Shown here piece after piece: positions 1-8,278 of a stretch of 64,000 bases of DNA. The position numbers and the translations under genes are program-made. The notes below the pieces were generated by a model that had not been told where the DNA came from, did no database searches, and saw only the letters and a list, made by a program, of their open reading frames with translations. Each line of letters begins with the position of its first letter. Position 1 is the stretch's first letter. The stretch covers positions 2,232,001 through 2,296,000 of the forward strand of contig OY969912.1 of assembly GCA_963704505.1 (NCBI GenBank), read 5' to 3'. Source of the stretch: VRUE01 sp963704505 (GTDB taxonomy: Bacteria > Actinomycetota > Thermoleophilia > Solirubrobacterales > 70-9).

Positions 1-1220
1 GCGACGAGCTGGAAGTGGTAGGTCGTTCCCGGTGAAAGCCCCGCAACCTGTTCGGAGACCCCGACGCCGGCAGTTCCTTTTCCAGCCGGTTTTTCGGCGG
101 TCTGCTGCCCGTAGGCGATGGTCGTCCCGTAGTTGAAGAAGTAGGTGGTGGTTTCGCCCTGGGGATTGACGGCGCCTTCCAGCGTCGCGGAGGTTTCGGC
201 AACGGCCGTCGCCGGCCCGGTCGTCGCGAGCGGGCCGGCGGTCGTCGTGAAGGACTGGTCGGCGCCTTTGACTTCGCCGGCGGAGTTTTTCGCGACCAGC
301 TGGAAGTGGTAGGCCGTTTCAGGCGTGAGCCCGGAGACCAGCTGCGATGCCGCCGTGTCGGCGGACCCGGCGGCCACCGATTTTTTGGCGGTTTCCTGGC
401 CGTAGCCGATCGTCGTCCCGTAGTTGAAGAAGTATTCGGTGGCCAGGCCCCTCGGGTTGACCGTGCCTTTCAGCGTCGCTTCGATGCTGCCGACGCTCGC
501 CGCCGCGCTGGTCGTCGCGGTGGGTTTCCCGGCCGTGGTGAAGGTCCGATCGGCTCCAGCGACCGTCCCCGATGCGTTTTCGGCCACGATCTGGAAGTGG
601 TAGGTCGTTTCCGCCGCCAGCCCGCTGATCGCTGCGAGCTTGGAGAGCGGCGTCGTGCCCGAGCCCGCCGTGTCGGGCGTGGTTTCGTGGTCGTAGGTGG
701 TGCTGGTGCCGTACTTGAAGAAGTAGGTTGTCGCCTGGCCCGACGGGTTGACTTTGCCGTTGAGGCTCGCTCCGGTCTGGTTGACGGCAGTCGCCGGTTC
801 GGTGGTGACGACCGGAGCGGCGGGTCCGCTGACGGTGATCGTCCCCGTCATCAACGACGGATGCACCGTGCAGTAGAAGTTGTACGTCCCCGCTTGGGTG
901 AAGGTGCAGGTGCCGGACCAGTTCCCTGACGCCGTTGCCGGCACGCCCGGGCAGCTCGGCACCGCGGGAGGGCTCTGGAAAGCGACGAGGTGGGGAATTC
1001 CCGTCATGTTCTTGAATTCCACCGTCCCGCCCGGGGCGACCTCCGCCGTGGTGGGGGTCCATGCGTAGCTCGAGAGCGAGTTGCCGGTTGCTTCAACCGA
1101 CTTGTCTGCGGCAAAACCGCTGACGACTCCGAATGACAGCACCGCTCCCCCGATCACGGTCACCAAGAGGATGTGCCTCAGCAAATGGCTCTTCCGGGGC
1201 AGGGATCGCGGGTCAGACAT
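1..1220 (-). CDS. Secreted cupredoxin with Fn3-like repeats (partial, 3' end beyond window)
   Basis: The frame starts at ATG 1220 with a signal peptide/TM (about residues 17-37) and runs open through position 1, so the C-terminus is missing. Residues about 40-125 form a plastocyanin-like domain with a type 1 copper set: His in PHLVAF, then Cys, His and Met in CTVHPSLM. At least three modules of about 100 residues follow, each with a core like NPxGxxTxYFFxYGT and ending TYHFQLVAxN, the Fn3/Ig-like repeat common in thermoleophilic surface proteins. The start overlaps the stop of the upstream cupredoxin gene (ATGTCTGA), so the two form a translationally coupled pair. Lys and Glu are mostly AAA and GAA, unlike cytoplasmic genes nearby. 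The copper site is read directly; electron transfer or adhesion is inference. Confidence 0.85.
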   Translation of the reverse strand, partial: MSDPRSLPRKSHLLRHILLVTVIGGAVLSFGVVSGFAADKSVEATGNSLSSYAWTPTTAEVAPGGTVEFKNMTGIPHLVAFQSPPAVPSCPGVPATASGNWSGTCTFTQAGTYNFYCTVHPSLMTGTITVSGPAAPVVTTEPATAVNQTGASLNGKVNPSGQATTYFFKYGTSTTYDHETTPDTAGSGTTPLSKLAAISGLAAETTYHFQIVAENASGTVAGADRTFTTAGKPTATTSAAASVGSIEATLKGTVNPRGLATEYFFNYGTTIGYGQETAKKSVAAGSADTAASQLVSGLTPETAYHFQLVAKNSAGEVKGADQSFTTTAGPLATTGPATAVAETSATLEGAVNPQGETTTYFFNYGTTIAYGQQTAEKPAGKGTAGVGVSEQVAGLSPGTTYHFQLV

Positions 1221-1992
1221 GAAGAACCACTCCTCTCGTAAGGGTCAGCGCCGGCTGGCCGGGCGCCTTCACGGTCATCTGCACTGTCAGGGGAAGCTTT
1301 TTGCGGCTGCGCAGCGCACTTCGTGCGGCGCGACTCGTGAGTGGAACCGCAAACGAGACGCGGCCGGCCTTGACCCGGGTTCGCACCAGGCGGCCGATCC
1401 GGGTGGGGGCGGAGCTGCCGGCGCTCATCAACGACCCCTTCGCGAGCAGGACGACTTCGAGCTTGCCGCCGGAACTCGCGGGCGAGAGGGCGACCGAGCC
1501 CCGGACGGAGGTCCCTTGCTGGCTCTTGACCAACTTCAGGGCGCGGGAGGCCGGTCCCTGGAGCGGCGATTCGGGCGATCCCCCCGGGGGCTCTGGGGAC
1601 ACGGGAGGCGTCCCACTCGAGCTGACCGTGATCGTCCCCTTCATTTCTTCCGGGTGGACCGTGCAGACGAAGGTGTAGGCGCCCGGCTGCGCGAAAGTGC
1701 AGTCGCCGCTCCAGCCGATTTTTTCCTGGTCGACCGGGACTCCGGTGCAGCTCGGCGCTTCGGGCCCACCCGTCCAGCGGACGCCGTGCGGAACCACCGT
1801 GCTGGTGCTCCTCAGGGTCACCGACCCGCCGATCCCGATCGTCGCGGCGGACGGGCTCCAGAAGAAACCGGCGGTCCCGGGGCCGGCCGATTCGATGATC
1901 GGTCCCTCCGCCGAGCTGCCCGTCGACATCGACAGGGCGCCGATGGTTCCGAGCACCGACGCGACGAGAAGTTGGCGCTTCCTGGATCCCAT
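1213..1992 (-). CDS. Secreted plastocyanin-like cupredoxin with basic C-terminal domain
   Basis: A 259-residue protein from the ATG at 1992: a basic n-region (MGSRKRQ), a hydrophobic signal segment to about residue 25, and a cupredoxin domain to about residue 125. The copper ligands are visible as His in PHGVRW and Cys/His/Met in CTVHPEEM. A Pro/Ser-rich linker leads to a basic beta-type C-terminal region like that of other secreted proteins in this window. An in-frame ATG at 2037 would add 15 polar residues before the signal peptide, so I prefer 1992; a GGGAGAG sequence lies upstream. The stop overlaps the start of the next cupredoxin gene by 8 nt. The role is probably extracytoplasmic copper or electron transfer; the partner is unknown. 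Confidence 0.82.
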   Translation of the reverse strand: MGSRKRQLLVASVLGTIGALSMSTGSSAEGPIIESAGPGTAGFFWSPSAATIGIGGSVTLRSTSTVVPHGVRWTGGPEAPSCTGVPVDQEKIGWSGDCTFAQPGAYTFVCTVHPEEMKGTITVSSSGTPPVSPEPPGGSPESPLQGPASRALKLVKSQQGTSVRGSVALSPASSGGKLEVVLLAKGSLMSAGSSAPTRIGRLVRTRVKAGRVSFAVPLTSRAARSALRSRKKLPLTVQMTVKAPGQPALTLTRGVVLHV

Positions 1993-2132
1993 CGTGACGT
2001 CAGCGTCTCTCCCCGAATTCCCTTTTTGCCCAGGCATGTCGCCCAGCCCGGTTCGCGCGTTCGATTATCCATACGAAACCAGGCACGGGCAGGTTCAATC
2101 CGGCCGAAAATCCCTGTCGCTACGCTTCGGAC

Positions 2133-3389
2133 ATGGCTTCCAAGCGCCAGATCTTCGTAGGCGGCGTCCCGATCGGGGGCGGCGCGCCCGTCGCGGTGCA
2201 GACGATGACCAAGACCGAGACCGCGAACCTGGCGGCGACGATGGAGCAGATCCGCAAGGTCGCCGACGCGGGCGCCGACATCGTCCGCTGCGCGGTCCCG
2301 CGCGAGCAGGACGTCGAGGCCCTGCGCACGATCGTCAAGGAATCGCCGATCCCGATCATCGCCGACATCCACTTCAACCACACCCTCGCCCTCAAAGCCA
2401 TAGACGCCGGTGCCCACTGCATCCGCCTCAACCCGGGCAACATCGGCGGCCGCGACAAGGTCGCCGAGGTCGCCGAGCGGGCGAACGCAAAGGGTGTCCC
2501 GATGCGGATCGGGGTCAACTCCGGCTCGCTGCCCAAACACCTCCACGAGCTCGAGCGCGAGGCGCCGGTGGAGGCCCTGGTCGCCGCCGCCGTCGAGTTC
2601 GTCGAGCTGATGGAGGGCCTCGACTTCGAGAACTTCAAGATCTCGATCAAGTCGACCAACGTTCCGAACACGATCGCCGCCAACCGGCTGCTCTCGGAGA
2701 AGGTTCCCTACCCACTGCACCTGGGGATCACCGAGGCGGGGACGAAATGGGCGGGCTCGCTGAAATCGGCGGTCGGCCTCGGCACCCTGCTTGCCGACGG
2801 AGTCGGGGACACGATCCGGATCAGCCTCTCGACCTTCCACGCCGAGGAGGAGGTCAAGGTCGCCTGGGAGATCCTCAAAGCTCTGCAGCTGCGCGAGCGC
2901 GGCCCGGTGCTGATCGCCTGCCCGACCTGCGGCCGCCTCCAGTTCGACATGGACTCGGTCGTCGCCGAAATCGAGCAGCGCCTGGAGGCCTACGAGGAGC
3001 CGATCGAGGTCGCGGTGCTGGGCTGCGCCGTAAACGGCATCGGCGAGGCCAGCCATGCCGAGTTCGGGATCGCCGGCGCCAAGAACGAGGGCCTGATCTA
3101 TTCGCACGGAAAGCCGCTACGCAAGGTCCCCCAGGAGGCGCTGGTCGACACCCTCTTCGAAGAGATCGACAAGTCCCTCGATCGCGGCGGCGAGGTCGAG
3201 TTCGACGAGGACGAGTCCCGCGAGGGAGCTGCCTGGCTGGCGAAGATCGAGGAGGAGAACGCCGGCGACCTGACCCCCGAGAAGATCGCCCGCATGGAGC
3301 ACGAAGCGGCGCAAAAGGGGGAGTCGGACAAGGTGCTGCTCGACGAGGAGCAGTCGCCGACGTCGAGTCGGCGCTTCACCCGCGCCTGA
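2133..3389 (+). CDS. ispG: 4-hydroxy-3-methylbut-2-en-1-yl diphosphate synthase (IspG/GcpE)
   Basis: IspG converts MEcPP to HMBPP in the MEP isoprenoid pathway with a [4Fe-4S] cluster. The TIM-barrel part carries the family sequences VQTMTKTET near residue 22 and RLNPGNIG near 98. The cluster ligands are visible: C263 and C266 (ACPTCGR), C298 (LGCAVNG) and E305. The protein has 418 residues; the last 50-60, acidic and charged, extend beyond the usual bacterial end. There is no strong Shine-Dalgarno before ATG 2133, but MASKRQIFVGGVPIGGG matches the normal N-terminus. The gene stands alone, divergent from the cupredoxin pair. Lys and Glu are mainly AAG and GAG, typical of cytoplasmic genes here. 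Confidence 0.96.
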   Translation: MASKRQIFVGGVPIGGGAPVAVQTMTKTETANLAATMEQIRKVADAGADIVRCAVPREQDVEALRTIVKESPIPIIADIHFNHTLALKAIDAGAHCIRLNPGNIGGRDKVAEVAERANAKGVPMRIGVNSGSLPKHLHELEREAPVEALVAAAVEFVELMEGLDFENFKISIKSTNVPNTIAANRLLSEKVPYPLHLGITEAGTKWAGSLKSAVGLGTLLADGVGDTIRISLSTFHAEEEVKVAWEILKALQLRERGPVLIACPTCGRLQFDMDSVVAEIEQRLEAYEEPIEVAVLGCAVNGIGEASHAEFGIAGAKNEGLIYSHGKPLRKVPQEALVDTLFEEIDKSLDRGGEVEFDEDESREGAAWLAKIEEENAGDLTPEKIARMEHEAAQKGESDKVLLDEEQSPTSSRRFTRA

Positions 3390-3599
3390 GGGGCGCCTGG
3401 CCGCGGGTCCTGTCGTCGGGGTGGCCTGGCCTTCTGGCCCTGCGCGCTGCTCCGGGCGCCGGGACATCGCGCCCACAGGGTCGAGATCTCGCCCTCCACA
3501 GCCTCCGGGCAGGCGAAGACCACGCCACCCCGACGCCACCCGCGGACAGGCGTCCCGGGATCACGAGCTGGAGGTGCTAATTCGGGCTTGAGCGCCGAA

Positions 3600-3808
3600 G
3601 CACCGATTAGCGAGCATCGCGATCTGATTCCCTGCGAGCGACGCTGATGTAGCCGACTGCCGCCGCCCCCGGACGCGAAGCGGAGGAGGCGGTGGTTTAT
3701 GTCGTGCACCGATTAGCGAGCATCGCGATCTGATTCCCCGTGAGCGGCACCGGGGTCGCCGATTGCCGCCATCCCCGGAAGCGGAGCTGAGGAGCTGGCG
3801 GTTTATGT
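3600..3808. repeat. Tandem intergenic repeat, 106-bp period, with hairpin ends
   Basis: Two copies of an identical 33-nt block sit at 3600-3632 and 3706-3738 (gcaccgattagcgagcatcg then cgatctgattccc), 106 bp apart. Each is followed by a less conserved inverted repeat (ccgcc...ggcgg at about 3659-3694; ccgcca...tggcgg at about 3767-3801) that ends in ggtttatgt. The reverse complement of this end (acataaacc...ccgcttc) matches the repeat at 11.3 kb, so this is an interspersed family. The second copy ends just before the proS ribosome binding site. Nothing else is visible in the gap 3390-3824; 3390-3599 looks like plain GC-rich sequence. A role as transcription terminator or RNA structure is possible but the T-tract is poor. 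Confidence 0.75.
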
Positions 3809-3824
3809 GGATAGGTTTCACCAC

Positions 3825-5519
3825 GTGACCCGCCTCAGCCAGACCTTCCTGCCGACCCTCAAGGACGCTCCCGCCGACGCGGAGGCGGTTTCGCACAAGC
3901 TGATGGTTCGGGCGGGGCTGATCCGGCAGCTCGGGGCTGGCCTCTGGACCTATCTGCCGGCCGGCTGGCGCGTGCAGCGCAAGGTCGAGGCGATCATCCG
4001 CGAGGAGATGGAGGCGATCGGCTGCCAGGAGATGCTGATGCCCGTCATGCAGCCCGCCGAGCTGTGGGAGAAGACCGGCCGATACGCGATTCCCGAGCTC
4101 TTCAAGCTCGACGACCGCAAAGGGTCGCCGCTGGTCCTGGCGATGACCAATGAGGAGGCGGTCACCACCCACGTGGCGAGGGAGGTCCGCTCCTATCGCG
4201 ACCTGCCGCTGATGCTCTTCCACATCCAGGTCAAGGAGCGCGACGAGCCGCGGCCCCGCGCCGGCGTCCTGCGCACTCGCGAGTTCACGATGAAGGACGC
4301 TTATTCGTTCGACCGCGACGAGGAGGGCCTGGCGCGCTCCTACGAGCTCCAGAGCGGCGCCTACGAGCGCATCCTCGACCGCTGCGGGCTGCGCTGGTAC
4401 CGGGTCGAGTCCGACGTTGGGATGATGGGCGGGACCGACGCCCACGAGTTCATGGCCCCCTGCCCGGCAGGGGAGGACGAGGTCGCCCTCGCCGACGGCT
4501 ACGCCGCCAACGTCGAGGTGGCCTCGGCGGAGCCGCGGGAGATCGCTCCGCAGGCGTCGCTCGATTCGCCCGAACAGGTGTCGACCCCGGGCCTGACCAC
4601 GGTCGACGAGGTCGCGACGGCGCTCTCGGTGCCGCCGGGCGCGTTGATCAAGGCGATGCCGGTCGTGGTCGAGGACGCTGATCTGACCCTCGTCCTCCTG
4701 CGCGGGGACCACCGCCTCAACGAGACCAAGCTGCGCAATGTCCTCGGCGCCGGGTTCAGGCCTGCCGGCGAGGAGGAGATCGAGGCGGCGATCGGCCCGG
4801 TCGGCTTCATCGGCCCGGTCGGCGCCGAGCTGAGGATCCTGAAGGACGCGGCGATCTCCGCGGACTCCTACATAGCCGGCGCGAACGAGGCCGACGCACA
4901 TCTGCGCGGGGTTCGGCCCGGGCGGGACTTCGAGTTCGAGGAGGTCGACGTCCGCACGGTCGAGGCGGGGGACACCGCCCCCGGAGGCGGGTCGATTCAG
5001 ATCGAGCCGGCGATCGAGGTCGGCAACATCTTCAAGCTCGGCAACCGCTACACCGAGCCGCTCGGCGCCACCTACCTCGACCAGGAGGGGAAGGAGCGGG
5101 AGATCGTGATGGGCTGTTACGGCATCGGGCCGGCGCGGATTGCAGCGGCGGCGATCGAGCAGGGCGCAGACGATCGCGGCATCGTCTGGCCGGCGGCGAT
5201 CGCCCCCTGGCAGATCCACCTGGTCTCGTTGGCCAAGGCCGGGGAGGACGAGCGACTGGCCGCCGACAAGATCTACGAGGAGCTGCGCGAGAAGCTGGGC
5301 TCCGAGGTCCTCTACGACGACCGCGATGCCGGGCCCGGCGAGAAGCTGACCGACGCCGAGCTGCTCGGCTGCCCGCTGCGGCTCGTGGTCGGGCGGCGCG
5401 GCCTGGCCGAGGGAAAGATCGAGGCGACCGTCCGCGCCACCGGCGCCGAGCACGACCTGCCCGTGGAGGAGGCCGCCGCGCGGGCGCTGGAGCTCCTCCA
5501 GGGCCTCGATGGCGCCTGA
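3825..5519 (+). CDS. proS: Prolyl-tRNA synthetase, bacterial type with editing domain
   Basis: ProRS charges tRNA-Pro. The 564-residue protein aligns from its N-terminus with bacterial ProRS (LSQTFLPTLKDAPADAE; motif 1 near MPVMQPAELW). Motif 2 (RPRAGVLRTREFTMKDAYSF) lies near residue 145. An INS/YbaK-like editing domain spans about residues 225-385. Motif 3 (GCYGIGPARI) and the anticodon-binding domain end the protein. I chose GTG 3825 because GGATAGG sits 9 nt upstream and the N-terminus then matches known enzymes; an in-frame GTG at 3807 would begin inside the upstream repeat. The 3' end overlaps the next gene by 11 nt, implying coupled translation. Confidence 0.95.
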   Translation: MTRLSQTFLPTLKDAPADAEAVSHKLMVRAGLIRQLGAGLWTYLPAGWRVQRKVEAIIREEMEAIGCQEMLMPVMQPAELWEKTGRYAIPELFKLDDRKGSPLVLAMTNEEAVTTHVAREVRSYRDLPLMLFHIQVKERDEPRPRAGVLRTREFTMKDAYSFDRDEEGLARSYELQSGAYERILDRCGLRWYRVESDVGMMGGTDAHEFMAPCPAGEDEVALADGYAANVEVASAEPREIAPQASLDSPEQVSTPGLTTVDEVATALSVPPGALIKAMPVVVEDADLTLVLLRGDHRLNETKLRNVLGAGFRPAGEEEIEAAIGPVGFIGPVGAELRILKDAAISADSYIAGANEADAHLRGVRPGRDFEFEEVDVRTVEAGDTAPGGGSIQIEPAIEVGNIFKLGNRYTEPLGATYLDQEGKEREIVMGCYGIGPARIAAAAIEQGADDRGIVWPAAIAPWQIHLVSLAKAGEDERLAADKIYEELREKLGSEVLYDDRDAGPGEKLTDAELLGCPLRLVVGRRGLAEGKIEATVRATGAEHDLPVEEAAARALELLQGLDGA

Positions 5520-6165
5520 GGAGACAGGCAGCAGCGCGCCCTTCGGCCGGGGGCGGGTCCGCCGGCTGTTCGGCCTCGACCGCAGCGGCCCGCCGCCGAA
5601 GTCGACGCAGAAGGGCGAACCGCTCAATCCCTGGACGATCCCGAACCTCGTCGGCTACATCCGCCTGCTGGCGATCCCGCTCTTCCTCTACCTCGCATTC
5701 GAATCCGGGGACGGCCGCGATGCCGCCGCCGCGATCGTCTTCTGGCTGATCGCCGCGGGCGACTACGTCGACGGCTTCCTCGCCCGGGTCACCGGCCAAT
5801 ACAGCCGGTTGGGGACGATGCTCGATCCGCTCATCGACCGCCTCACGATCCTCGCCGGGGCGATCGTCTGCTGGCATTTCGAGCTGCTGCCGCGCTGGGC
5901 GCTGGCCGCTCTCGCCGCCCGCGAAGTGGTGATGCTCGGCCTCGCCCAGTACGGGCTCCGCCACGGGGTCGAGATCCGGGTCAACTGGCCGGGGCGGATC
6001 TCCGTCTTCCCGATCATGGGCGGCATCTTCTTCGCGCTGGTCGTCGACGGCTGGGTCCCGGAAGCCCTGCTGATCGTCGGCCTGGCCCTGGCCCTGGTCG
6101 CGACAGTCCTCTACGCGCGGGCCGGAATGCGGGAAACCCGCCGCGCCCGAGACCTTGCAAGGTAA
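5509..6165 (+). CDS. CDP-alcohol phosphatidyltransferase (PgsA-like)
   Basis: A membrane enzyme of 218 residues that transfers a phosphatidyl group from CDP-diacylglycerol to an alcohol, probably glycerol-3-phosphate. The family signature is complete: D85-x2-D88-G89-x2-A92-R93-x8-G102-x3-D106-x3-D110. The first 40 residues are polar; the rest contains 5-6 hydrophobic segments. The ATG lies inside the 3' end of proS. The position directly before an FHA/MerR operon recalls the pgsA-garA-merR neighbourhood of other Actinobacteria. PgsA (phosphatidylglycerophosphate synthase) is the likeliest identity, but a PI-phosphate or cardiolipin-type synthase cannot be excluded from the motif alone. The gene ends with a short palindrome, CCTTGCAAGG. 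Confidence 0.88.
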   Translation: MAPEETGSSAPFGRGRVRRLFGLDRSGPPPKSTQKGEPLNPWTIPNLVGYIRLLAIPLFLYLAFESGDGRDAAAAIVFWLIAAGDYVDGFLARVTGQYSRLGTMLDPLIDRLTILAGAIVCWHFELLPRWALAALAAREVVMLGLAQYGLRHGVEIRVNWPGRISVFPIMGGIFFALVVDGWVPEALLIVGLALALVATVLYARAGMRETRRARDLAR

Positions 6166-6183
6166 GGCTCACTCTCCATAACC

Positions 6184-6225
6184 TTCAACCTGCGGTTGAA
6201 CCTTCGGGGCTCATGCTCCTATAAT
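6184..6225 (+). promoter_or_regulatory. Near-consensus promoter overlapping a palindromic operator
   Basis: A -35 box TTGAAC (6196-6201) and a perfect -10 box TATAAT (6220-6225) are separated by 18 bp, about 55 bp before the RsiG-like gene. The perfect inverted repeat TTCAACC-tgc-GGTTGAA (6184-6200) covers the -35 box. The operon driven from here encodes a MerR-family regulator, and MerR proteins bind dyads at promoters with long spacers, so autoregulation is a reasonable inference. The promoter and palindrome are read directly; the binding protein is not shown. Confidence 0.72.
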
Positions 6226-6280
6226 CGCCGCAAGCGGCCAATGTGCAGCGCGGGCCGACGCCTCTAGACCAAGGAGCGAG

Positions 6281-6550
6281 ATGGAGGACACTTTTCCCGA
6301 TCTCGGTTCCCTCAGCGACAAAGAGCTGAAGGACCTGATCGACAACCTGACCGAGGAGGAGAACGAGATCTCCTACAAGCGGCGCGTGCTGCACGGCAAG
6401 ATCGACATCATGCGCGCCGAGCTCGTCAACCGACTGCGCCAGAAACGGGAGCAGGGCGAGACGCTGATCTCCGGCGACGACGTCAGCAAGCTGACCCAGA
6501 TCCTGGCCGGCCGTGGCGAGACTCCGCCCGAGGACGAGCCCGCCACCTGA
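6281..6550 (+). CDS. RsiG-like small coiled-coil protein with c-di-GMP-type motif
   Basis: An 89-residue, strongly helical and charged protein without membrane segments. Residues 27-42 read E27-x3-S31-x2-R34-x3-H38-x3-D42. This matches the c-di-GMP-binding motif E-x3-S-x2-R-x3-Q-x3-D of actinobacterial RsiG except for His in place of Gln. In Streptomyces, RsiG is an anti-sigma factor for WhiG armed by c-di-GMP; streptomycete RsiG has two motifs, while shorter homologues carry one and act as dimers. One motif in 89 residues fits the short form. It is the first gene after a strong promoter and is followed 9 bp later by the FHA gene. The partner sigma factor is not in this window. Confidence 0.78.
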   Translation: MEDTFPDLGSLSDKELKDLIDNLTEEENEISYKRRVLHGKIDIMRAELVNRLRQKREQGETLISGDDVSKLTQILAGRGETPPEDEPAT

Positions 6551-6559
6551 GCCCGGACG

Positions 6560-7033
6560 ATGGCCGCGCATTGCACAGAGTGTGGGTTCGTCAACCCCGA
6601 GGGCGCCAACTACTGCCAGAAATGCGGTGCGTATCTCGGCGGGCCCACGGAGGGCGGTGAGGACCCGACGACGATGACCTACACCGTCGACGAGACCGGC
6701 GAGATGCAGCCGATCGACATCGACGAGGCGGTCGAGCGAAGCGGCGCGGCGCTCGTGATTCGCGCCGGTGGCGGCCGCTCCGGGGAGAGCTTCACGGTCA
6801 GCGACGACCGGGTCTCGATCGGCCGCAGCCCCGACGCCGGGGTCTTCCTCGACGACGTGACCGTCTCCCGCAACCACGCGCTGCTCGTCCGCCGCCGCGA
6901 CGGCCTCTACATCGACGACCTCGGCTCGCTCAACGGGACATACGTCAATCGCCGCAGGATCGAGTCGCACCGTCTCGCCGACGGGGATGAGATCCAGGTC
7001 GGCAAGTACAAGCTCAGCTACCTGGAGAAGTGA
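6560..7033 (+). CDS. Zinc-ribbon FHA protein (GarA-like)
   Basis: A 157-residue cytoplasmic protein. The N-terminal zinc ribbon has C5-x2-C8 and C19-x2-C22. A short linker carries PTTMTY (36-41), resembling the phosphorylated Thr motif before the FHA domain of mycobacterial GarA. The FHA domain (about 66-155) has the phosphothreonine pocket residues in SIGRS (87-90), SRNH (103-106) and NGTYVN (125-130). GarA is phosphorylated by Ser/Thr kinases and controls glutamate metabolism; here the zinc ribbon is an addition. The following MerR gene mirrors the Rv1827-Rv1828 order. The FHA fold is certain; a GarA-equivalent function is inference. Confidence 0.88.
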   Translation: MAAHCTECGFVNPEGANYCQKCGAYLGGPTEGGEDPTTMTYTVDETGEMQPIDIDEAVERSGAALVIRAGGGRSGESFTVSDDRVSIGRSPDAGVFLDDVTVSRNHALLVRRRDGLYIDDLGSLNGTYVNRRRIESHRLADGDEIQVGKYKLSYLEK

Positions 7034-7035
7034 CG

Positions 7036-7797
7036 ATGGCCCTGCCCGACAAGACCGCGCCGATGTCCCGCGCCCGCGATTCGGCCAGCCGCCCCCGCAA
7101 GGCATTGACGATCGGCGCCGTCTGCAAGATCCTGCAGTCGGAGTTCGACGACATCTCGATCTCGAAGATCCGCTACCTCGAGGACCAGAAGCTGCTCACG
7201 CCGCGGCGCACGGCCGGCGGCTACCGCCTGTACAGCCAGTCGGATGTCGAACGCCTGCGCACGATCCTGCGCCTCCAGCGCGACGAGTTCCTTCCCCTCC
7301 GTGTGATCCGCCAGGAGCTTGCGGCGGGCGGCGAGATCGACCTCGGCGGCGGGGTCGACGGCGATCGCCGTCCCTCCGGTGGCTCGGTGCGGAGGGCGAT
7401 CCTCGTCAACACCTCGAGCGCCTACCTGACCCTCGAAGAGCTGATCGAGGAGACCGGCGCCCGCGAGGAGCTCATCGTCGAGCTCGAGAACTACGGGATC
7501 GTCCAGTCCGAGAAGCGCGAGGGCAAGACCGTCTACGACGAGACCGACCGCGAGGTCGTGCGCGCCGCCAACGAACTGGCCCGCTTCGGGGTCGGGGCCC
7601 GCAACATGAGGGTCTTCCGCAGCTCCGCCGACCGCGAGTCGCAGCTGCTCGAAGCGCTGCTGGGCCCGTCGCTGCGCTCGCGCAACCCCGATCGCCGCAA
7701 GGAAGCCCTGGAGAGCCTCGAGAGCCTGGCGGCGACCGTCAGCCACCTCAAGCACCTGCTGCTCGTCAGGGACCTGCGTCGCCTGGCCGGGAACTAG
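7036..7797 (+). CDS. MerR-family regulator (FtsR/Rv1828-like)
   Basis: A 253-residue DNA-binding protein. Residues about 20-95 form the MerR winged helix (LTIGAVCKILQSEF, then KIRYLEDQKLLTPRRTAGGYRLYS). This form, which lacks a metal-binding loop, is typical of Rv1828/FtsR proteins, which bind inverted repeats and influence cell-division genes. A second winged-helix-like segment lies near residues 125-180. ATG 7036 is preferred because GGAG stands 8 nt upstream; a GTG at 7030 overlaps the FHA stop. The garA-like neighbour supports the FtsR-type assignment. The palindrome upstream of the operon (6184-6200) is a candidate binding site. Confidence 0.87.
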   Translation: MALPDKTAPMSRARDSASRPRKALTIGAVCKILQSEFDDISISKIRYLEDQKLLTPRRTAGGYRLYSQSDVERLRTILRLQRDEFLPLRVIRQELAAGGEIDLGGGVDGDRRPSGGSVRRAILVNTSSAYLTLEELIEETGAREELIVELENYGIVQSEKREGKTVYDETDREVVRAANELARFGVGARNMRVFRSSADRESQLLEALLGPSLRSRNPDRRKEALESLESLAATVSHLKHLLLVRDLRRLAGN

Positions 7798-7813
7798 CGG
7801 CCGGCGCCGCTCG

Positions 7814-8278
7814 ATGCGCGTCTCCCGTCGACGGACGATCGCAGCGCCCGTCGGCGATGTCTGGAAGCTGATCTCCGACCCCTACAGCCTGCCGCGCTGG
7901 TGGCCTCGAACCAGCAGGGTCGAGAACGTCGACAGGCCCGGCCAGCGGCGCGGCGAATGGACCCAGGTCCTGGAGACTGCCGAGGGCCGAGGCGTGCGAG
8001 CCGACTTCCGCTGCCTGAGCTCGGCCGAGGGCGAGCGCTACGTCTGGGAGCAGCGCCTCGAGGGGACCCCTTTCGAGCGCCACCTGACCGAGGCGCGGTT
8101 CGAGATCGAGCTCGCCGGCGACGACGACGGAGCGGCGACCGACGTCAACCTTGCCACCGAGCAGACCCTGCGGGGAATGTCCCGCATGGGCTCGCCGATG
8201 ATGAGGCGGGGTCAGAAGAGCACGCTCGACCAGGCGCTCGACGGGATCGAGCGTGCCCTCGATGGCGAGGCGCGATGA
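7814..8278 (+). CDS. SRPBCC/polyketide-cyclase-like protein
   Basis: A 154-residue START/SRPBCC-fold protein, recognisable from the N-terminal RRTIAAPVGDVWKLISDPYSLPRWWP pattern (beta strand, then helix with a DP-x-W turn) and the C-terminal long helix. Such proteins bind hydrophobic ligands in a cavity; the substrate cannot be read. The stop overlaps the start of the flavin oxidase gene (ATGA), so the pair is probably co-translated, which suggests a lipid-related ligand. It follows the MerR gene by 16 bp and may belong to the same transcript. Confidence 0.8.
   Translation: MRVSRRRTIAAPVGDVWKLISDPYSLPRWWPRTSRVENVDRPGQRRGEWTQVLETAEGRGVRADFRCLSSAEGERYVWEQRLEGTPFERHLTEARFEIELAGDDDGAATDVNLATEQTLRGMSRMGSPMMRRGQKSTLDQALDGIERALDGEAR

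Noticed and set aside
319..1062. Long minus-strand frame of 247 codons inside the Fn3-repeat gene
   Set aside because: Low-complexity Arg/His/Gly-rich translation in another frame of the real gene, typical of GC-rich shadow frames.
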